Source: Phycisphaeraceae bacterium (GTDB taxonomy: Bacteria; Planctomycetota; Phycisphaerae; Phycisphaerales; UBA1924). Taken from it: a stretch of DNA of 64,000 bases. Location of the stretch: assembly GCA_020639235.1 (NCBI GenBank), contig JACKHC010000001.1:2108001-2172000 (forward strand), read 5' to 3'. A program made the position numbers and the translations under genes. How positions within the stretch are numbered: the first letter of the stretch is position 1; the number at the start of each line of letters is the position of its first letter. The notes below the pieces were generated by a model. It ran no database searches, was not told the origin of the DNA, and saw only the letters and a list, made by a program, of their open reading frames with translations. Shown here piece by piece: positions 16,016-24,130 of the stretch.

Positions 16016-16915
16016 ATGACCGACACACCGACACCGACGCAAGATGGATCCTCCCGTCCCGCCCGCCCGCCGCGGCCCGATGCGCCGCTCTTGAGCGTGA
16101 AGGACCTGAAGGTGCACTTTCCGATCCGACGCGGGTTGCTGCAACGGGTGAAGGGGCATGTGAAGGCGGTTGATGGGGTGTCATTCGACTTGTGGCCGGG
16201 CGAGACGCTCGGGCTGGTCGGCGAGTCTGGATGCGGGAAGACGACCGCGGGGCGGGCGCTGCTCCGGCTGATTCCGGCGACGGGCGGGTCGGTGCGGTTC
16301 GACGGCAAGGATGTGCTTTCGGCGCGGGGCGGGGAGCTTCGGACGCTGCGCCGGCAGATGCAGATCATCTTCCAGGACCCGGGCGGTTCCTTGAATCCGA
16401 GGATGCGGATCGGCGCGATTATCGGTGAGCCGCTTCGCGTGCACGGGATGGTGAAGAGCCGTGACGAGCTGCGCGAGCGGGTCGGCGATCTGCTTGTGCG
16501 GTGCGGCATGCCCAAAGCTGCGGCGGAGCGGTATCCGCACGAGTTTTCGGGCGGGCAGCGGCAACGCATCGGGATCGCACGCGCGCTGGCGCTGAATCCG
16601 AAGTTCATCGTGTGTGACGAGCCGACGAGCGCGCTGGATGTGTCGATTCAGTCGTCGATTCTGAATCTGCTGGCGGACCTGCGGGATGACTTCAAGCTGT
16701 CGTACCTGTTCATTTCGCACGACATGGCTGTGATTCAACATATCTGCGACCGGATCGCGGTGATGTACAAGGGGCGGCTCGTGGAGTACGGCACGCGGGA
16801 TGAGGTGCTGGATACGCCGACGCATAAGTACACGCAGGCGCTGCTCAGCGCAGTGCCGCAGGCGGACCCGACCGTGAAGCGGAAGCGCGTGATCTACGAG
16901 GGGATGGCGACCTGA
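16016..16915 (+). CDS. Oligopeptide/dipeptide ABC transporter ATP-binding protein (OppF/DppF type)
   Basis: 299 residues. Walker A (VGESGCGKTTAGRALL), Q-loop (QIIFQDPGGSLNPRM), ABC signature (FSGGQRQRIGIARAL), Walker B (FIVCDEPTSALDVSIQ) and H-loop (LFISHDMAVI) are all intact. The start LLSVKDLKVHFPIRRGLLQR and the end HKYTQALLSAVPQADP are typical of OppF/DppF. No permease, binding protein or OppD gene is in the window, so the ATPase is orphaned from its transporter or works with genes elsewhere. Confidence 0.88.
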   Translation: MTDTPTPTQDGSSRPARPPRPDAPLLSVKDLKVHFPIRRGLLQRVKGHVKAVDGVSFDLWPGETLGLVGESGCGKTTAGRALLRLIPATGGSVRFDGKDVLSARGGELRTLRRQMQIIFQDPGGSLNPRMRIGAIIGEPLRVHGMVKSRDELRERVGDLLVRCGMPKAAAERYPHEFSGGQRQRIGIARALALNPKFIVCDEPTSALDVSIQSSILNLLADLRDDFKLSYLFISHDMAVIQHICDRIAVMYKGRLVEYGTRDEVLDTPTHKYTQALLSAVPQADPTVKRKRVIYEGMAT

Positions 16916-16927
16916 GGGAGCGTCGTG

Positions 16928-17422
16928 ATGGCGGGGCTGATTGTGCGCGCGAGCCGAGTTGACGATGCCGGGGCGATCGCGGCGCTGTCGAACTACTACA
17001 TTCGTGAGACGGCTGTGCACTTCGGGCTCCACGAACTGGAGCCGTCGTATTTCGCGCAGATCATTGAGCGTGACAGCGCGATGTACCCGTGGGTGACGGC
17101 TGAGGTGGACGGCAGGTTCGCGGGATTCGCGAAGGCGGGATTGTGGCGTGAGCGGGAGGCATACGCCAAGACGGTTGAGTCGGCGGTGTACGTGGAGCGC
17201 GGGATGGAAGGAAAGGGTGTGGGGCGGGCGCTATACGGCGTGCTCCTCGACGAACTCAGGCGGCGTGGGTTTCACACCGTGGTCGCGGGGGCGACGATGC
17301 CGAACGAGGGATCGGTGCGTCTCCACGAGTCGGTTGGGTTTGAGTTTGTGGGGCGGTTCCGCGAGGTCGGGCGGAAGATGGGCGCGTGGCACGATGTCGG
17401 GTGGTGGCAGTTGATGCTTTAG
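16928..17422 (+). CDS. GNAT N-acetyltransferase, phosphinothricin acetyltransferase-like
   Basis: 164 residues from ATG 16928, with GAGGGAG 7 bases upstream; a GTG one codon earlier also reads in frame. The acetyl-CoA site is seen in VYVERGMEGKGVGRALY (R/Q-x-x-G-x-G/A pattern), and the C-terminal ATMPNEGSVRLHESVGFEFV is typical of the PAT/BAR subgroup. Substrate unknown; members acetylate phosphinothricin, methionine sulfone or amino acids. It starts 12 bases after the ABC ATPase gene and is probably co-transcribed. Confidence 0.82.
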   Translation: MAGLIVRASRVDDAGAIAALSNYYIRETAVHFGLHELEPSYFAQIIERDSAMYPWVTAEVDGRFAGFAKAGLWREREAYAKTVESAVYVERGMEGKGVGRALYGVLLDELRRRGFHTVVAGATMPNEGSVRLHESVGFEFVGRFREVGRKMGAWHDVGWWQLML

Positions 17423-17456
17423 CGCCTCCCGGACTGCGCATTACTTTTCGAACCGT

Positions 17457-19280
17457 CTACCCCCACCAGCGCTCGCCCCAGAGGGTTATGTTGGTCATGG
17501 GCCAGGCGAGCGCCCAGAGACGCTCGGGCGATGTGCAGACGGCTTCGATGGCCTCGTTTCGGAAAATCTGACTGGCGAATCGAGACTCGCGCAATAGGTT
17601 GATGCGCGAGGGGACCCACTTCTGGAAGGGGAGGGGGAAGCTCGCCTTCTCTCGATTCAGCACTTCGATCGGGACGACATCCGCGAAGGCGCGTCGGAGA
17701 GCGATCTTGGTCCGGTGCGCGGTCGCCAGTGCCACGCCGCCGTCGGCGTGTGGCGGCGGTTGGTATTTCTGATCCATCGGGAGCGAGGATGTGTGGCGCA
17801 GCACCTCGATATCGGCGAAGGGTGTGCGTCCTTCGACGCTCGCGAGCATGGTGGCGGTGTCGAGGCGGCCCAGGAGACCGGTGAGGTTGATGCGCCGGTA
17901 TAACGCGAGGTGCGCATCGAGCGCCCCACCCTCATATCCCCCCGCTTCCTCGGTGGCGCGATCGAACTCATCGGCGTAGAACGAACGGAGGAAATCGTCG
18001 TGCCCGGCGGCGCGCAGGACTCGCTCGTGGAAAATGCCCGGCTTGAAATCGATCGGAATCCACGCGCTGGCTAAGAGTTCGAAGTCACCCCCTCCTTCGC
18101 TTGTTGCCGCGTTGTTGGACTCGATGAAAGCGCTGGCGGCGTCGAGCGGGATCGCGTAGCCGGCGAAGAGTTCGTCGGCGCCCTCGCCGGAGATGGTGAC
18201 CACGCAGCCGTCGGCGCGGAGGCGCGACGCGACGGTGTAGATCGCGACCTCGTTGGGCGTCGAGAGCGGGACGCCGAGTTGATCGATCATCCAACTCCAT
18301 CGCTCGTGGAAGCGTGGCTCATCGATGATGGCCTCGGCGTGATTCGTTGCGAGCGTGCGCGCGACTCGGCGCGCGTGGTGGAGGTCGTCGTCGGGGTCGT
18401 CGCTCGGTGCGCCGGCGCAATATGTGCGGAGGTCGGGGAGCGTGTCGTGGGCCAATGTCGCGGTGATGGTGGAGTCGAGGCCTCCGCTGAGAAGCGCGCA
18501 GGTGGGTACATCGCTGCGCAGGTGCCGTCGGACGGAGTCGGCGATGACATCGCGCGTTGAACGGGCGCGGGGGGCTTCTCGTGGTTCCCACCATGTTGAG
18601 AGGTTGAGCACTGGGCGGTCGCCCGAGAGGTCGCATCGGAGGATCTGGCCCGGCGCGAGCGCCTTGATGCCCTCAAAGAGGGTCTCGTTGCCCAGCACGG
18701 TGCGGATGGTGGTCGCGTAGGCGCTGACCATCGGGAGGTTGGGTCGGGCGGAGAATCGGGGATGCGCGAGAATGGGCGTCGGCTCGCTCGCGAAGATGAC
18801 CTCGCCGTCGCTCTGCGCGAAGTACATGGGTTTGATGCCGAGCGGATCACGGGCCAGCGTGAGGAGCCGGAGGCGTGTGTCGTAGATGCTCAGTGCGAAC
18901 ATGCCGCGGAGTCGGTGCAGCGCTTCGGTGCCCCACACTTCGATCGCGCGGAGGACGGTCTCGGTATCGCATGATGAGCGGAAGCGGACGCCGAGGGACC
19001 CGAGTTCGTGGCGGAGCTCGGCGTCGTTGTAGAGCTCGCCGTTGTAGGCGAGGACGAGGCGCGGCGTGGGCGACTCGCCGCTTGTCATGGGCTGAGCGCC
19101 GAGTTGGGATGTATCGATAACTGAGAGTCGGCGATGCGCGATGGCGACATGCCCGTTGGACCATGCGCCCGCCGCATCCGGTCCGCGATGGGCGATATGG
19201 TTCGAGAGTTCGAGCACGCCCGCGCGGTCGAGGGAGAGCGATCTGCCTTGCGATGTTGCGATGCCGACGATGCCGCACAT
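17457..19280 (-). CDS. asnB: Asparagine synthetase (glutamine-hydrolysing)
   Basis: 607 residues from ATG 19280, giving an N-terminus MCGIVG in which Cys2 becomes the catalytic nucleophile after Met removal. The class II glutamine amidotransferase domain spans about 2-190 (HRGPDAAG, YNGELYND). The synthetase domain has the PP-loop SGGLDS (265-270) and EGADELFAGY. It makes asparagine from aspartate, glutamine and ATP. The length and the loosely conserved C-terminus also fit AsnB-like enzymes of polysaccharide clusters, but no such genes are adjacent. It follows the small LigD-like gene by 7 bases. Confidence 0.87.
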   Translation of the reverse strand: MCGIVGIATSQGRSLSLDRAGVLELSNHIAHRGPDAAGAWSNGHVAIAHRRLSVIDTSQLGAQPMTSGESPTPRLVLAYNGELYNDAELRHELGSLGVRFRSSCDTETVLRAIEVWGTEALHRLRGMFALSIYDTRLRLLTLARDPLGIKPMYFAQSDGEVIFASEPTPILAHPRFSARPNLPMVSAYATTIRTVLGNETLFEGIKALAPGQILRCDLSGDRPVLNLSTWWEPREAPRARSTRDVIADSVRRHLRSDVPTCALLSGGLDSTITATLAHDTLPDLRTYCAGAPSDDPDDDLHHARRVARTLATNHAEAIIDEPRFHERWSWMIDQLGVPLSTPNEVAIYTVASRLRADGCVVTISGEGADELFAGYAIPLDAASAFIESNNAATSEGGGDFELLASAWIPIDFKPGIFHERVLRAAGHDDFLRSFYADEFDRATEEAGGYEGGALDAHLALYRRINLTGLLGRLDTATMLASVEGRTPFADIEVLRHTSSLPMDQKYQPPPHADGGVALATAHRTKIALRRAFADVVPIEVLNREKASFPLPFQKWVPSRINLLRESRFASQIFRNEAIEAVCTSPERLWALAWPMTNITLWGERWWG

Positions 19281-19287
19281 GGTTGGA

Positions 19288-19680
19288 CTATCGGCGATCT
19301 TCGGGGGGTTGCGTGATGGAGCGGATGATCCACTCGGCGTCGGGCGTGGTTTGCTCGATGGTGATTCGGAGGGTCGGGGCACCTTCCCAATCAGCATCGA
19401 GTTCGAGCCGATCCGATGTCTCTTGGATGATGTTGCAGCGGCCCGTGGCGACTCGCGTGACCCGGCCGCGATTGTGCGAGATTTCGCCTTCGAAGGTCAG
19501 ATAGTGGCGGCGGTGATCGGGGAGGCGTTCGAGCGAGGCGCCGGGGGGGCATTCAACGTCGATGGGCGTCCGGCAACGGAAGGTGATGAGGGGGCCCGCG
19601 TCCCCGGCGCGGGAGAGCATCCAATCGAAATGATGCTCATTGTCGGGGGTTTCGTGCCTGAGCAGCACCATAGGATTCAT
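19288..19680 (-). CDS. LigD 3'-phosphoesterase-like domain protein
   Basis: 130 residues. VLLRHETPDNEHHFDWML near the N-terminus resembles the H-x-x-x-x-x-H-x-D-x-x-L core of LigD phosphoesterase (PE) domains (LEHDHPFLHWDLML in relatives). LPDHRRHYLTFEGEI and RGRVTRVATG follow the same family pattern. Free-standing PE-like proteins are common in planctomycetes, where their job is unknown. There is no ligase or polymerase domain and no Ku gene nearby. No Shine-Dalgarno is visible at ATG 19680. The family assignment rests on motif recall and is moderate. Confidence 0.5.
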   Translation of the reverse strand: MNPMVLLRHETPDNEHHFDWMLSRAGDAGPLITFRCRTPIDVECPPGASLERLPDHRRHYLTFEGEISHNRGRVTRVATGRCNIIQETSDRLELDADWEGAPTLRITIEQTTPDAEWIIRSITQPPEDRR

Positions 19681-19749
19681 GGGCAGAGGTTCGCGTCGGG
19701 CGGGGCTCGGTGCAACTGTGGAAAAGCGGGTGCGGTGCGGGATTCCCGG

Positions 19750-19755
19750 TACACT
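19750..19755 (+). promoter_or_regulatory. -10-like box upstream of TPR lipoprotein gene
   Basis: TACACT in the context gGTACACT, 33 bases before ATG 19789. A strong GAAGGAAGGAG Shine-Dalgarno lies between, fitting a leadered transcript. Confidence 0.4.
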
Positions 19756-19788
19756 GGTCGGGTCATGGCATGAAGGAAGGAGCCACGC

Positions 19789-20466
19789 ATGTCACGGATT
19801 CGCATTGCGATCATCGGGGCCGCCCTCTTGGGGATGGGCGCCTGCACCAGCAGCCAGCGTTCGATCTACTCGGTCGAGCAGTCGGCGGAAGAGGCGTACG
19901 GCACGGGGCAGTATCAGCTCGCGGCCCGGGAGTACGCGGAGGTCGTGCAGCGGCGTCCCGGGAAGACTTCGACGCGGATCAAGCTGGCGGAGACCTATCT
20001 GGCACTGGGGGAGCCCGCCAAGGCGCGGGAACACCTGGAGATCGCGTACACGATCTGGCCCAAGGACGACCGTGTCATCAACAACCTTGTTCGGGCGATG
20101 ATCGAGTCGGGGGATGCGCCTGCGGCGACCAAGCTGTTGCAGGCGCACGCCGACCGGTACGGGGCGGTGAAGGACTACATTCGCCTCGGCAAGGCGTATA
20201 CGGCGGCCGGGGACTTCGATCGGGCCGAGCGATCGCTCATCATGGCGGCTCAACTGGATCGGGGGCAGTCGGACGGCCCGCAGATCGCTTTGGCTGAGAT
20301 GTACCAGCAGGCGGGCGACACGGACCGGGCGTTGCAGCGGTGGCGGATGGCGTTGTACGCCAACCCCTATAACCAGCGGGCTTCGGAGGCGATTCGGTCG
20401 GCCGGGCATATTCCGGGCCCGACCTTTGCGATCCCGCCGACCGAACTTCGTGCTGACGCTGGTTGA
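19789..20466 (+). CDS. TPR-repeat lipoprotein
   Basis: 225 residues. The signal peptide ends in the lipobox GMGAC (Cys19). Tetratricopeptide repeats cover about 30-210 (GQYQLAAREYAEVVQRRPGK, AKAREHLEIAYTIWPKDDRV, FDRAERSLIMAAQL, DRALQRWRMALYANPYNQ). It is probably a membrane-anchored scaffold. GAAGGAAGGAG gives a strong start. It precedes sahR by 41 bases on the same strand, but the palindrome at sahR suggests separate control. Confidence 0.8.
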   Translation: MSRIRIAIIGAALLGMGACTSSQRSIYSVEQSAEEAYGTGQYQLAAREYAEVVQRRPGKTSTRIKLAETYLALGEPAKAREHLEIAYTIWPKDDRVINNLVRAMIESGDAPAATKLLQAHADRYGAVKDYIRLGKAYTAAGDFDRAERSLIMAAQLDRGQSDGPQIALAEMYQQAGDTDRALQRWRMALYANPYNQRASEAIRSAGHIPGPTFAIPPTELRADAG

Positions 20467-20490
20467 CTCCCCGCCGGCTCGCTTTTACAC

Positions 20491-20512
20491 TTCATCCGGA
20501 TATACGGATGAA
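20491..20512 (+). promoter_or_regulatory. Palindrome over the sahR start codon, candidate SahR operator
   Basis: Perfect 8-bp arms TTCATCCG and CGGATGAA around GATATA. The right arm contains the sahR ATG (20508). TACACT, a possible -10 box, overlaps the left edge at 20486-20491. The position suits autorepression by an ArsR-type dimer. I see no second copy in front of ahcY or metF. Confidence 0.6.
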
Positions 20513-21461
20513 AGAATTGGCGAGCACTAACAAGTCTGCGGATCTGCTCTCGGCGATTGCCGAGCCGATTCGCATGCGCATCGGTCGTCTGCTCGAGATG
20601 CACGAGTTGACGGTCGGTGAGGTCGCCAAGGTGGTCCAACTGCCGCAGTCCACGGTGAGCCGGCACTTGAAGGTTCTGGCGGACGCGGGGTGGATCGTCC
20701 GGCGGACGGAGGGGACGGCGGCGTATTACCAGTTGACGCTTGATGACCTTGTTCCTGTGGCGCGGACGATCTGGCTGGCGATTCGGCCGACGAGCGAGGC
20801 GGAGCCGGAGGTTGCGGAGGATGCGCGCCGGCTCGAGTCGGTGCTCGCTGAGCGTCCGATGGACAGCAAGTCGTACTTCGGACGTGTCGCGGGGGCGTGG
20901 GACAAGGTGCGCTCGGAACTGTTCGGTCGGGACTTCACGGCGCGAGCGATGTGCTCGCTGCTGCCGCGGCATTGGGTCGTGGCGGACCTCGGTTGCGGCG
21001 CGGGGAACGGGGCGGAACTGATAGCGCCGTTCGTGAAGGCAGTGATCGGCGTTGATGAGTCGGACGCGATGCTGTCTGCGGCGAAGCGTCGGCTGTCGGG
21101 GCTCGGCAATGTTCGCCTTGAGAAGGGCCGGATCGAGTCGCTCCCGATCAGGGATGGTGAAGTCAATGCGGCTTTGTGCATACTCGTGCTGCACCATTTG
21201 TCGGAGCCGTCGGGCGCGATTCGCGAGATGCGGCGGATTCTCAGGCCGGGCGGGATGGCCGCGGTCATCGACATGTACGAGCACTCCCGGACGATCTACC
21301 GGCACACGATGGGCCATCAGCATCTCGGGTTTTCGGAGACCCGCATCAAAGAACTGTTCTCGGACGCGGGGCTGGTCGATATCACGGTCAGCCCGATTCC
21401 GAGCGATCCCGACTCGAAGGGGCCGGGGCTTTTCGTCGCGACGGGGCATGCCCCCGATTGA
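20508..21461 (+). CDS. sahR: SahR-type regulator: ArsR HTH fused to SAM/SAH-binding methyltransferase fold
   Basis: 317 residues from ATG 20508. Residues about 10-85 are an ArsR winged helix (LLSAIAEPIRMRIGRLLEMH, LPQSTVSRHLKVLADAGWI). Residues about 140-315 are a class I methyltransferase fold with motif I VVADLGCGAGNGAEL (158-172) and later ILVLHHLSEPSGAIREMRRI. SahR of Proteobacteria has this architecture, senses S-adenosylhomocysteine and controls ahcY and met genes. Here ahcY and metF follow directly, which strongly supports the assignment. Whether the methyltransferase is active or only a ligand sensor is unknown. No Shine-Dalgarno is visible at the start. Confidence 0.8.
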   Translation: MKELASTNKSADLLSAIAEPIRMRIGRLLEMHELTVGEVAKVVQLPQSTVSRHLKVLADAGWIVRRTEGTAAYYQLTLDDLVPVARTIWLAIRPTSEAEPEVAEDARRLESVLAERPMDSKSYFGRVAGAWDKVRSELFGRDFTARAMCSLLPRHWVVADLGCGAGNGAELIAPFVKAVIGVDESDAMLSAAKRRLSGLGNVRLEKGRIESLPIRDGEVNAALCILVLHHLSEPSGAIREMRRILRPGGMAAVIDMYEHSRTIYRHTMGHQHLGFSETRIKELFSDAGLVDITVSPIPSDPDSKGPGLFVATGHAPD

Positions 21462-21531
21462 TTCATTCTTGCACACCACACTGCGCCGCGGGCGGATGCC
21501 CGGGGCGGATACGAACCAGGAGACTTCTCAA

Positions 21532-23058
21532 GTGAGCACGATGACGACATTCATGAACACCGGCCTTCCCCTGACATGCGATATGCCGAACAAAGTGCGC
21601 GATATGTCGCCCGCCTCGATCGCGCTGGGGCGTAAAGAGATCGAACTCGCGGAGCACGAGATGCCGGGGCTGATGGCGTGCCGCGACGAGTTCGGCGCCA
21701 AGAAGCCGCTCAAGGGCGCGCGGATCATGGGATCGCTCCACATGACGATTCAGACCGCGGTTCTCATCGAGACGCTGCAGGACCTCGGCGCGGACGTGCG
21801 CTGGGCGTCGTGCAATATCTTCTCGACGCAGGATCACGCGGCGTCTGCGGTTGCGGAGGGGCGGAACGGCAACGGCGTGCCGGTGTTCGCGTGGAAGGGC
21901 GAGACGCTCGAGGAGTATTGGTGGTGCACGCTTCAGGCGCTCACCTTCCCGAAGGACGCCAATGGCTCGCAGGGCCCGTATGTGATCGTTGACGACGGCG
22001 GCGACGCGACTTTGCTGATTCACGAGGGCGTGAAGGCGGAGATCGCGTACGAGAAGAACGGGACGCTGCCCGATCCGCATTCGACGGATAACGAGGAGTT
22101 CCAGGTTGTGTTGTCGCTTCTGCGCGACAAGGTGCAGGAGGACGGCACCTTCTGGCGCTCGATGGCCCCGTACATTAAGGGCGTCTCGGAAGAGACGACG
22201 ACAGGCGTGCATCGCCTGTACCAAATGGAGGAGCGCGGCACGCTGCTGTTCCCGGCGATCAACGTGAACGACTCTGTGACGAAGAGCAAGTTCGATAATG
22301 TGTACGGTTGCCGCCACTCGCTGATCGACGGCATCAACCGTGCGACGGATGTGATGCTGTCGGGCAAGGTCGCGGTGATCTGCGGCTTCGGCGATGTGGG
22401 CAAGGGGTGCGCCGACTCGCTGGCCGGGCAGAAGTGCCGCGTGATGGTGACGGAGATCGACCCGATCTGTGCGCTGCAGGCGTGCATGGCTGGGTACGAG
22501 GTCGTTCGTCTTGAGGATGTTGTCGGCAGGGCGGACATATTCGTCACCGCTACGGGCAACAAGGACATCATCACCGCCAAGCACATGGCGAAGATGAAGC
22601 ACAACGCGATCGTCGGCAACATCGGGCACTTCGACAACGAGATCGACATGGCGGGCGTGTACAAGATGTGCAAGGCGGGGACCGCCGAGCGTATCAAGAT
22701 CAAGCCGCAGGTCGACGAGTTCAAGTTCAAGGCGGACAAGGCGAACGGCGTCGAGGAGCACTCGGTGATTATTCTCGCCGAGGGACGCCTGCTGAATCTC
22801 GGATGTGCGACGGGCCATCCGTCGTTTGTGATGTCGAGCAGCTTCACGAATCAGGTGATTGCGCAGCTCGAGTTGTGGGGCAACGCGGATGCGTATGAGA
22901 AGAAGGTGTACACGCTGCCCAAGCACCTTGACGAGAAGGTGGCGCGTCTGCACCTGGACAAGCTCGGCGCGAACCTGACGAAGCTCTCGAAGGACCAGGC
23001 GGAGTACATCGGCGTCCACCAGGACGGCCCGTACAAGCCCGAGCACTACCGGTATTAA
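21532..23058 (+). CDS. ahcY: S-adenosylhomocysteine hydrolase
   Basis: 508 residues from GTG 21532, with AGGAG 9 bases upstream; the ATG three codons later is too far from it. It splits S-adenosylhomocysteine into adenosine and homocysteine, using bound NAD. Motifs: substrate loop NIFSTQDHAASAV, FDNVYGCRHSLIDGINRATD and NAD-binding GKVAVICGFGDVGKGCADSL; the C-terminus YKPEHYRY is invariant in the family. The length fits the longer bacterial class with the extra internal segment. It is the second gene of the sahR-ahcY-metF unit. Confidence 0.96.
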   Translation: MSTMTTFMNTGLPLTCDMPNKVRDMSPASIALGRKEIELAEHEMPGLMACRDEFGAKKPLKGARIMGSLHMTIQTAVLIETLQDLGADVRWASCNIFSTQDHAASAVAEGRNGNGVPVFAWKGETLEEYWWCTLQALTFPKDANGSQGPYVIVDDGGDATLLIHEGVKAEIAYEKNGTLPDPHSTDNEEFQVVLSLLRDKVQEDGTFWRSMAPYIKGVSEETTTGVHRLYQMEERGTLLFPAINVNDSVTKSKFDNVYGCRHSLIDGINRATDVMLSGKVAVICGFGDVGKGCADSLAGQKCRVMVTEIDPICALQACMAGYEVVRLEDVVGRADIFVTATGNKDIITAKHMAKMKHNAIVGNIGHFDNEIDMAGVYKMCKAGTAERIKIKPQVDEFKFKADKANGVEEHSVIILAEGRLLNLGCATGHPSFVMSSSFTNQVIAQLELWGNADAYEKKVYTLPKHLDEKVARLHLDKLGANLTKLSKDQAEYIGVHQDGPYKPEHYRY

Positions 23059-23068
23059 TCAATAATCG

Positions 23069-23098
23069 CGACGCCCAGCGGGGAACCGCCGGGCGTCG
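23069..23098 (+). promoter_or_regulatory. Two-part hairpin with GNRA loop just before metF
   Basis: Outer stem CGACGCCC / GGGCGTCG (23069-23076 with 23091-23098), inner stem GCGG / CCGC, loop GGAA (a GNRA tetraloop). It ends 5 bases before the metF ATG, and no separate Shine-Dalgarno is present. It could limit metF translation or mark a processing point; without a U-tract it is not a classical terminator. Confidence 0.5.
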
Positions 23099-23103
23099 AT
23101 TGC

Positions 23104-24027
23104 ATGCATTTCGCCGACCTATTCCGGCAGCGATCGACGACGGTGTCGTTCGAGTTCTTCCCGCCGCGGACGAAGGAGTCTGCGGAGGAGTTGTTCGGTG
23201 CTATCTCTGAACTGGAGTCGCTTCGGCCCTCGTTCGTGAGTGCGACCTACGGCGCGGGAGGGGGCACACGCGAACTGACGATCGACATGGTGCTGCGGAT
23301 CAAGCGTGAGACGCGGATGCAGGTTGTGCCGCACCTCACATCGATCTGGCATACGGAGGCGGAGATCTACGACATCCTGGAGCGGTACGCCGACGCGGGG
23401 GTGAGCAACATCCTGGCGCTCGGTGGCGATCCGCCCCGAGATGATCCGAAGTATGACCGCTCGCGCGACGCCTTCCGGTACGCGAGCCAGTTGGTGGAGT
23501 TCATCCGCAGGTTCCGCGAGCGACACGGCGGGAAGGGGATTGGCGACTCGCGCGGGTTCGGCATCGGGGTGGCCGGGTTCCCCGAGGGGCATCCGGGGAC
23601 ACCGAATCGGATGGCGGAGCTTGACTACCTCAAGGCCAAGGTCGACGCGGGCGCCGATGTGATCATCACACAGTTGTTCTTCGACAACCGCGATTTTTAT
23701 GACTTCCGTGAGCGATGCGAGTTGGCGGGCATCCGGGCGCCGATCGTGGCGGGCGTGATGCCGATCACATCGGAGAAGGGGATGATGCGGATGGCCGACC
23801 TCGCGGCCGGCGCGCGGTACCCGGCGTCGCTGATGCGGGCGATTCATCGGTGCCAGGGTGACTCGGCTGCGGTGAGGCGGGTGGGTGTCCACTGGGCGAC
23901 GGAGCAGTGCCGCGACTTATTGGACCACCAGGTGCGTGGGCTGCACCTCTATACCCTCAATCGATCGACGGCGACCCGCGAGATCTACGCGAATCTCGGG
24001 TTGCGTGACTCGATGGCGCTGGCCTGA
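23104..24027 (+). CDS. metF: 5,10-methylenetetrahydrofolate reductase
   Basis: 307 residues, the usual length of bacterial MetF. FAD-dependent TIM-barrel: N-terminal SFEFFPPRTKESAEE with catalytic Glu, then FVSATYGAGGGTRELTIDM, NILALGGDPPRD and ADVIITQLFFDN. It makes 5-methyl-THF for homocysteine remethylation, completing the methyl cycle with the preceding ahcY. The gap to ahcY is 45 bases and holds the hairpin described separately. Confidence 0.95.
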   Translation: MHFADLFRQRSTTVSFEFFPPRTKESAEELFGAISELESLRPSFVSATYGAGGGTRELTIDMVLRIKRETRMQVVPHLTSIWHTEAEIYDILERYADAGVSNILALGGDPPRDDPKYDRSRDAFRYASQLVEFIRRFRERHGGKGIGDSRGFGIGVAGFPEGHPGTPNRMAELDYLKAKVDAGADVIITQLFFDNRDFYDFRERCELAGIRAPIVAGVMPITSEKGMMRMADLAAGARYPASLMRAIHRCQGDSAAVRRVGVHWATEQCRDLLDHQVRGLHLYTLNRSTATREIYANLGLRDSMALA

Positions 24028-24130
24028 GATCGTCCGATACGAGCGGGCTCCCCAATCCGGGCATCCCGGCGCGAAGTAATCGGCTCGCTGTGCCGATGAA
24101 ATCACAAACCGCGCCCTCGGAGAGCCCTTC

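Noticed and set aside
21463..23046. Open frame of about 527 codons on the minus strand
   Set aside because: It lies opposite ahcY, which is certain, and has low-complexity R/H/L-rich composition.
23069..23098. ahcY-metF hairpin considered as an SAH or SAM riboswitch
   Set aside because: It is too short, lies inside the operon rather than before it, and does not show the conserved elements of the riboswitch classes I know.
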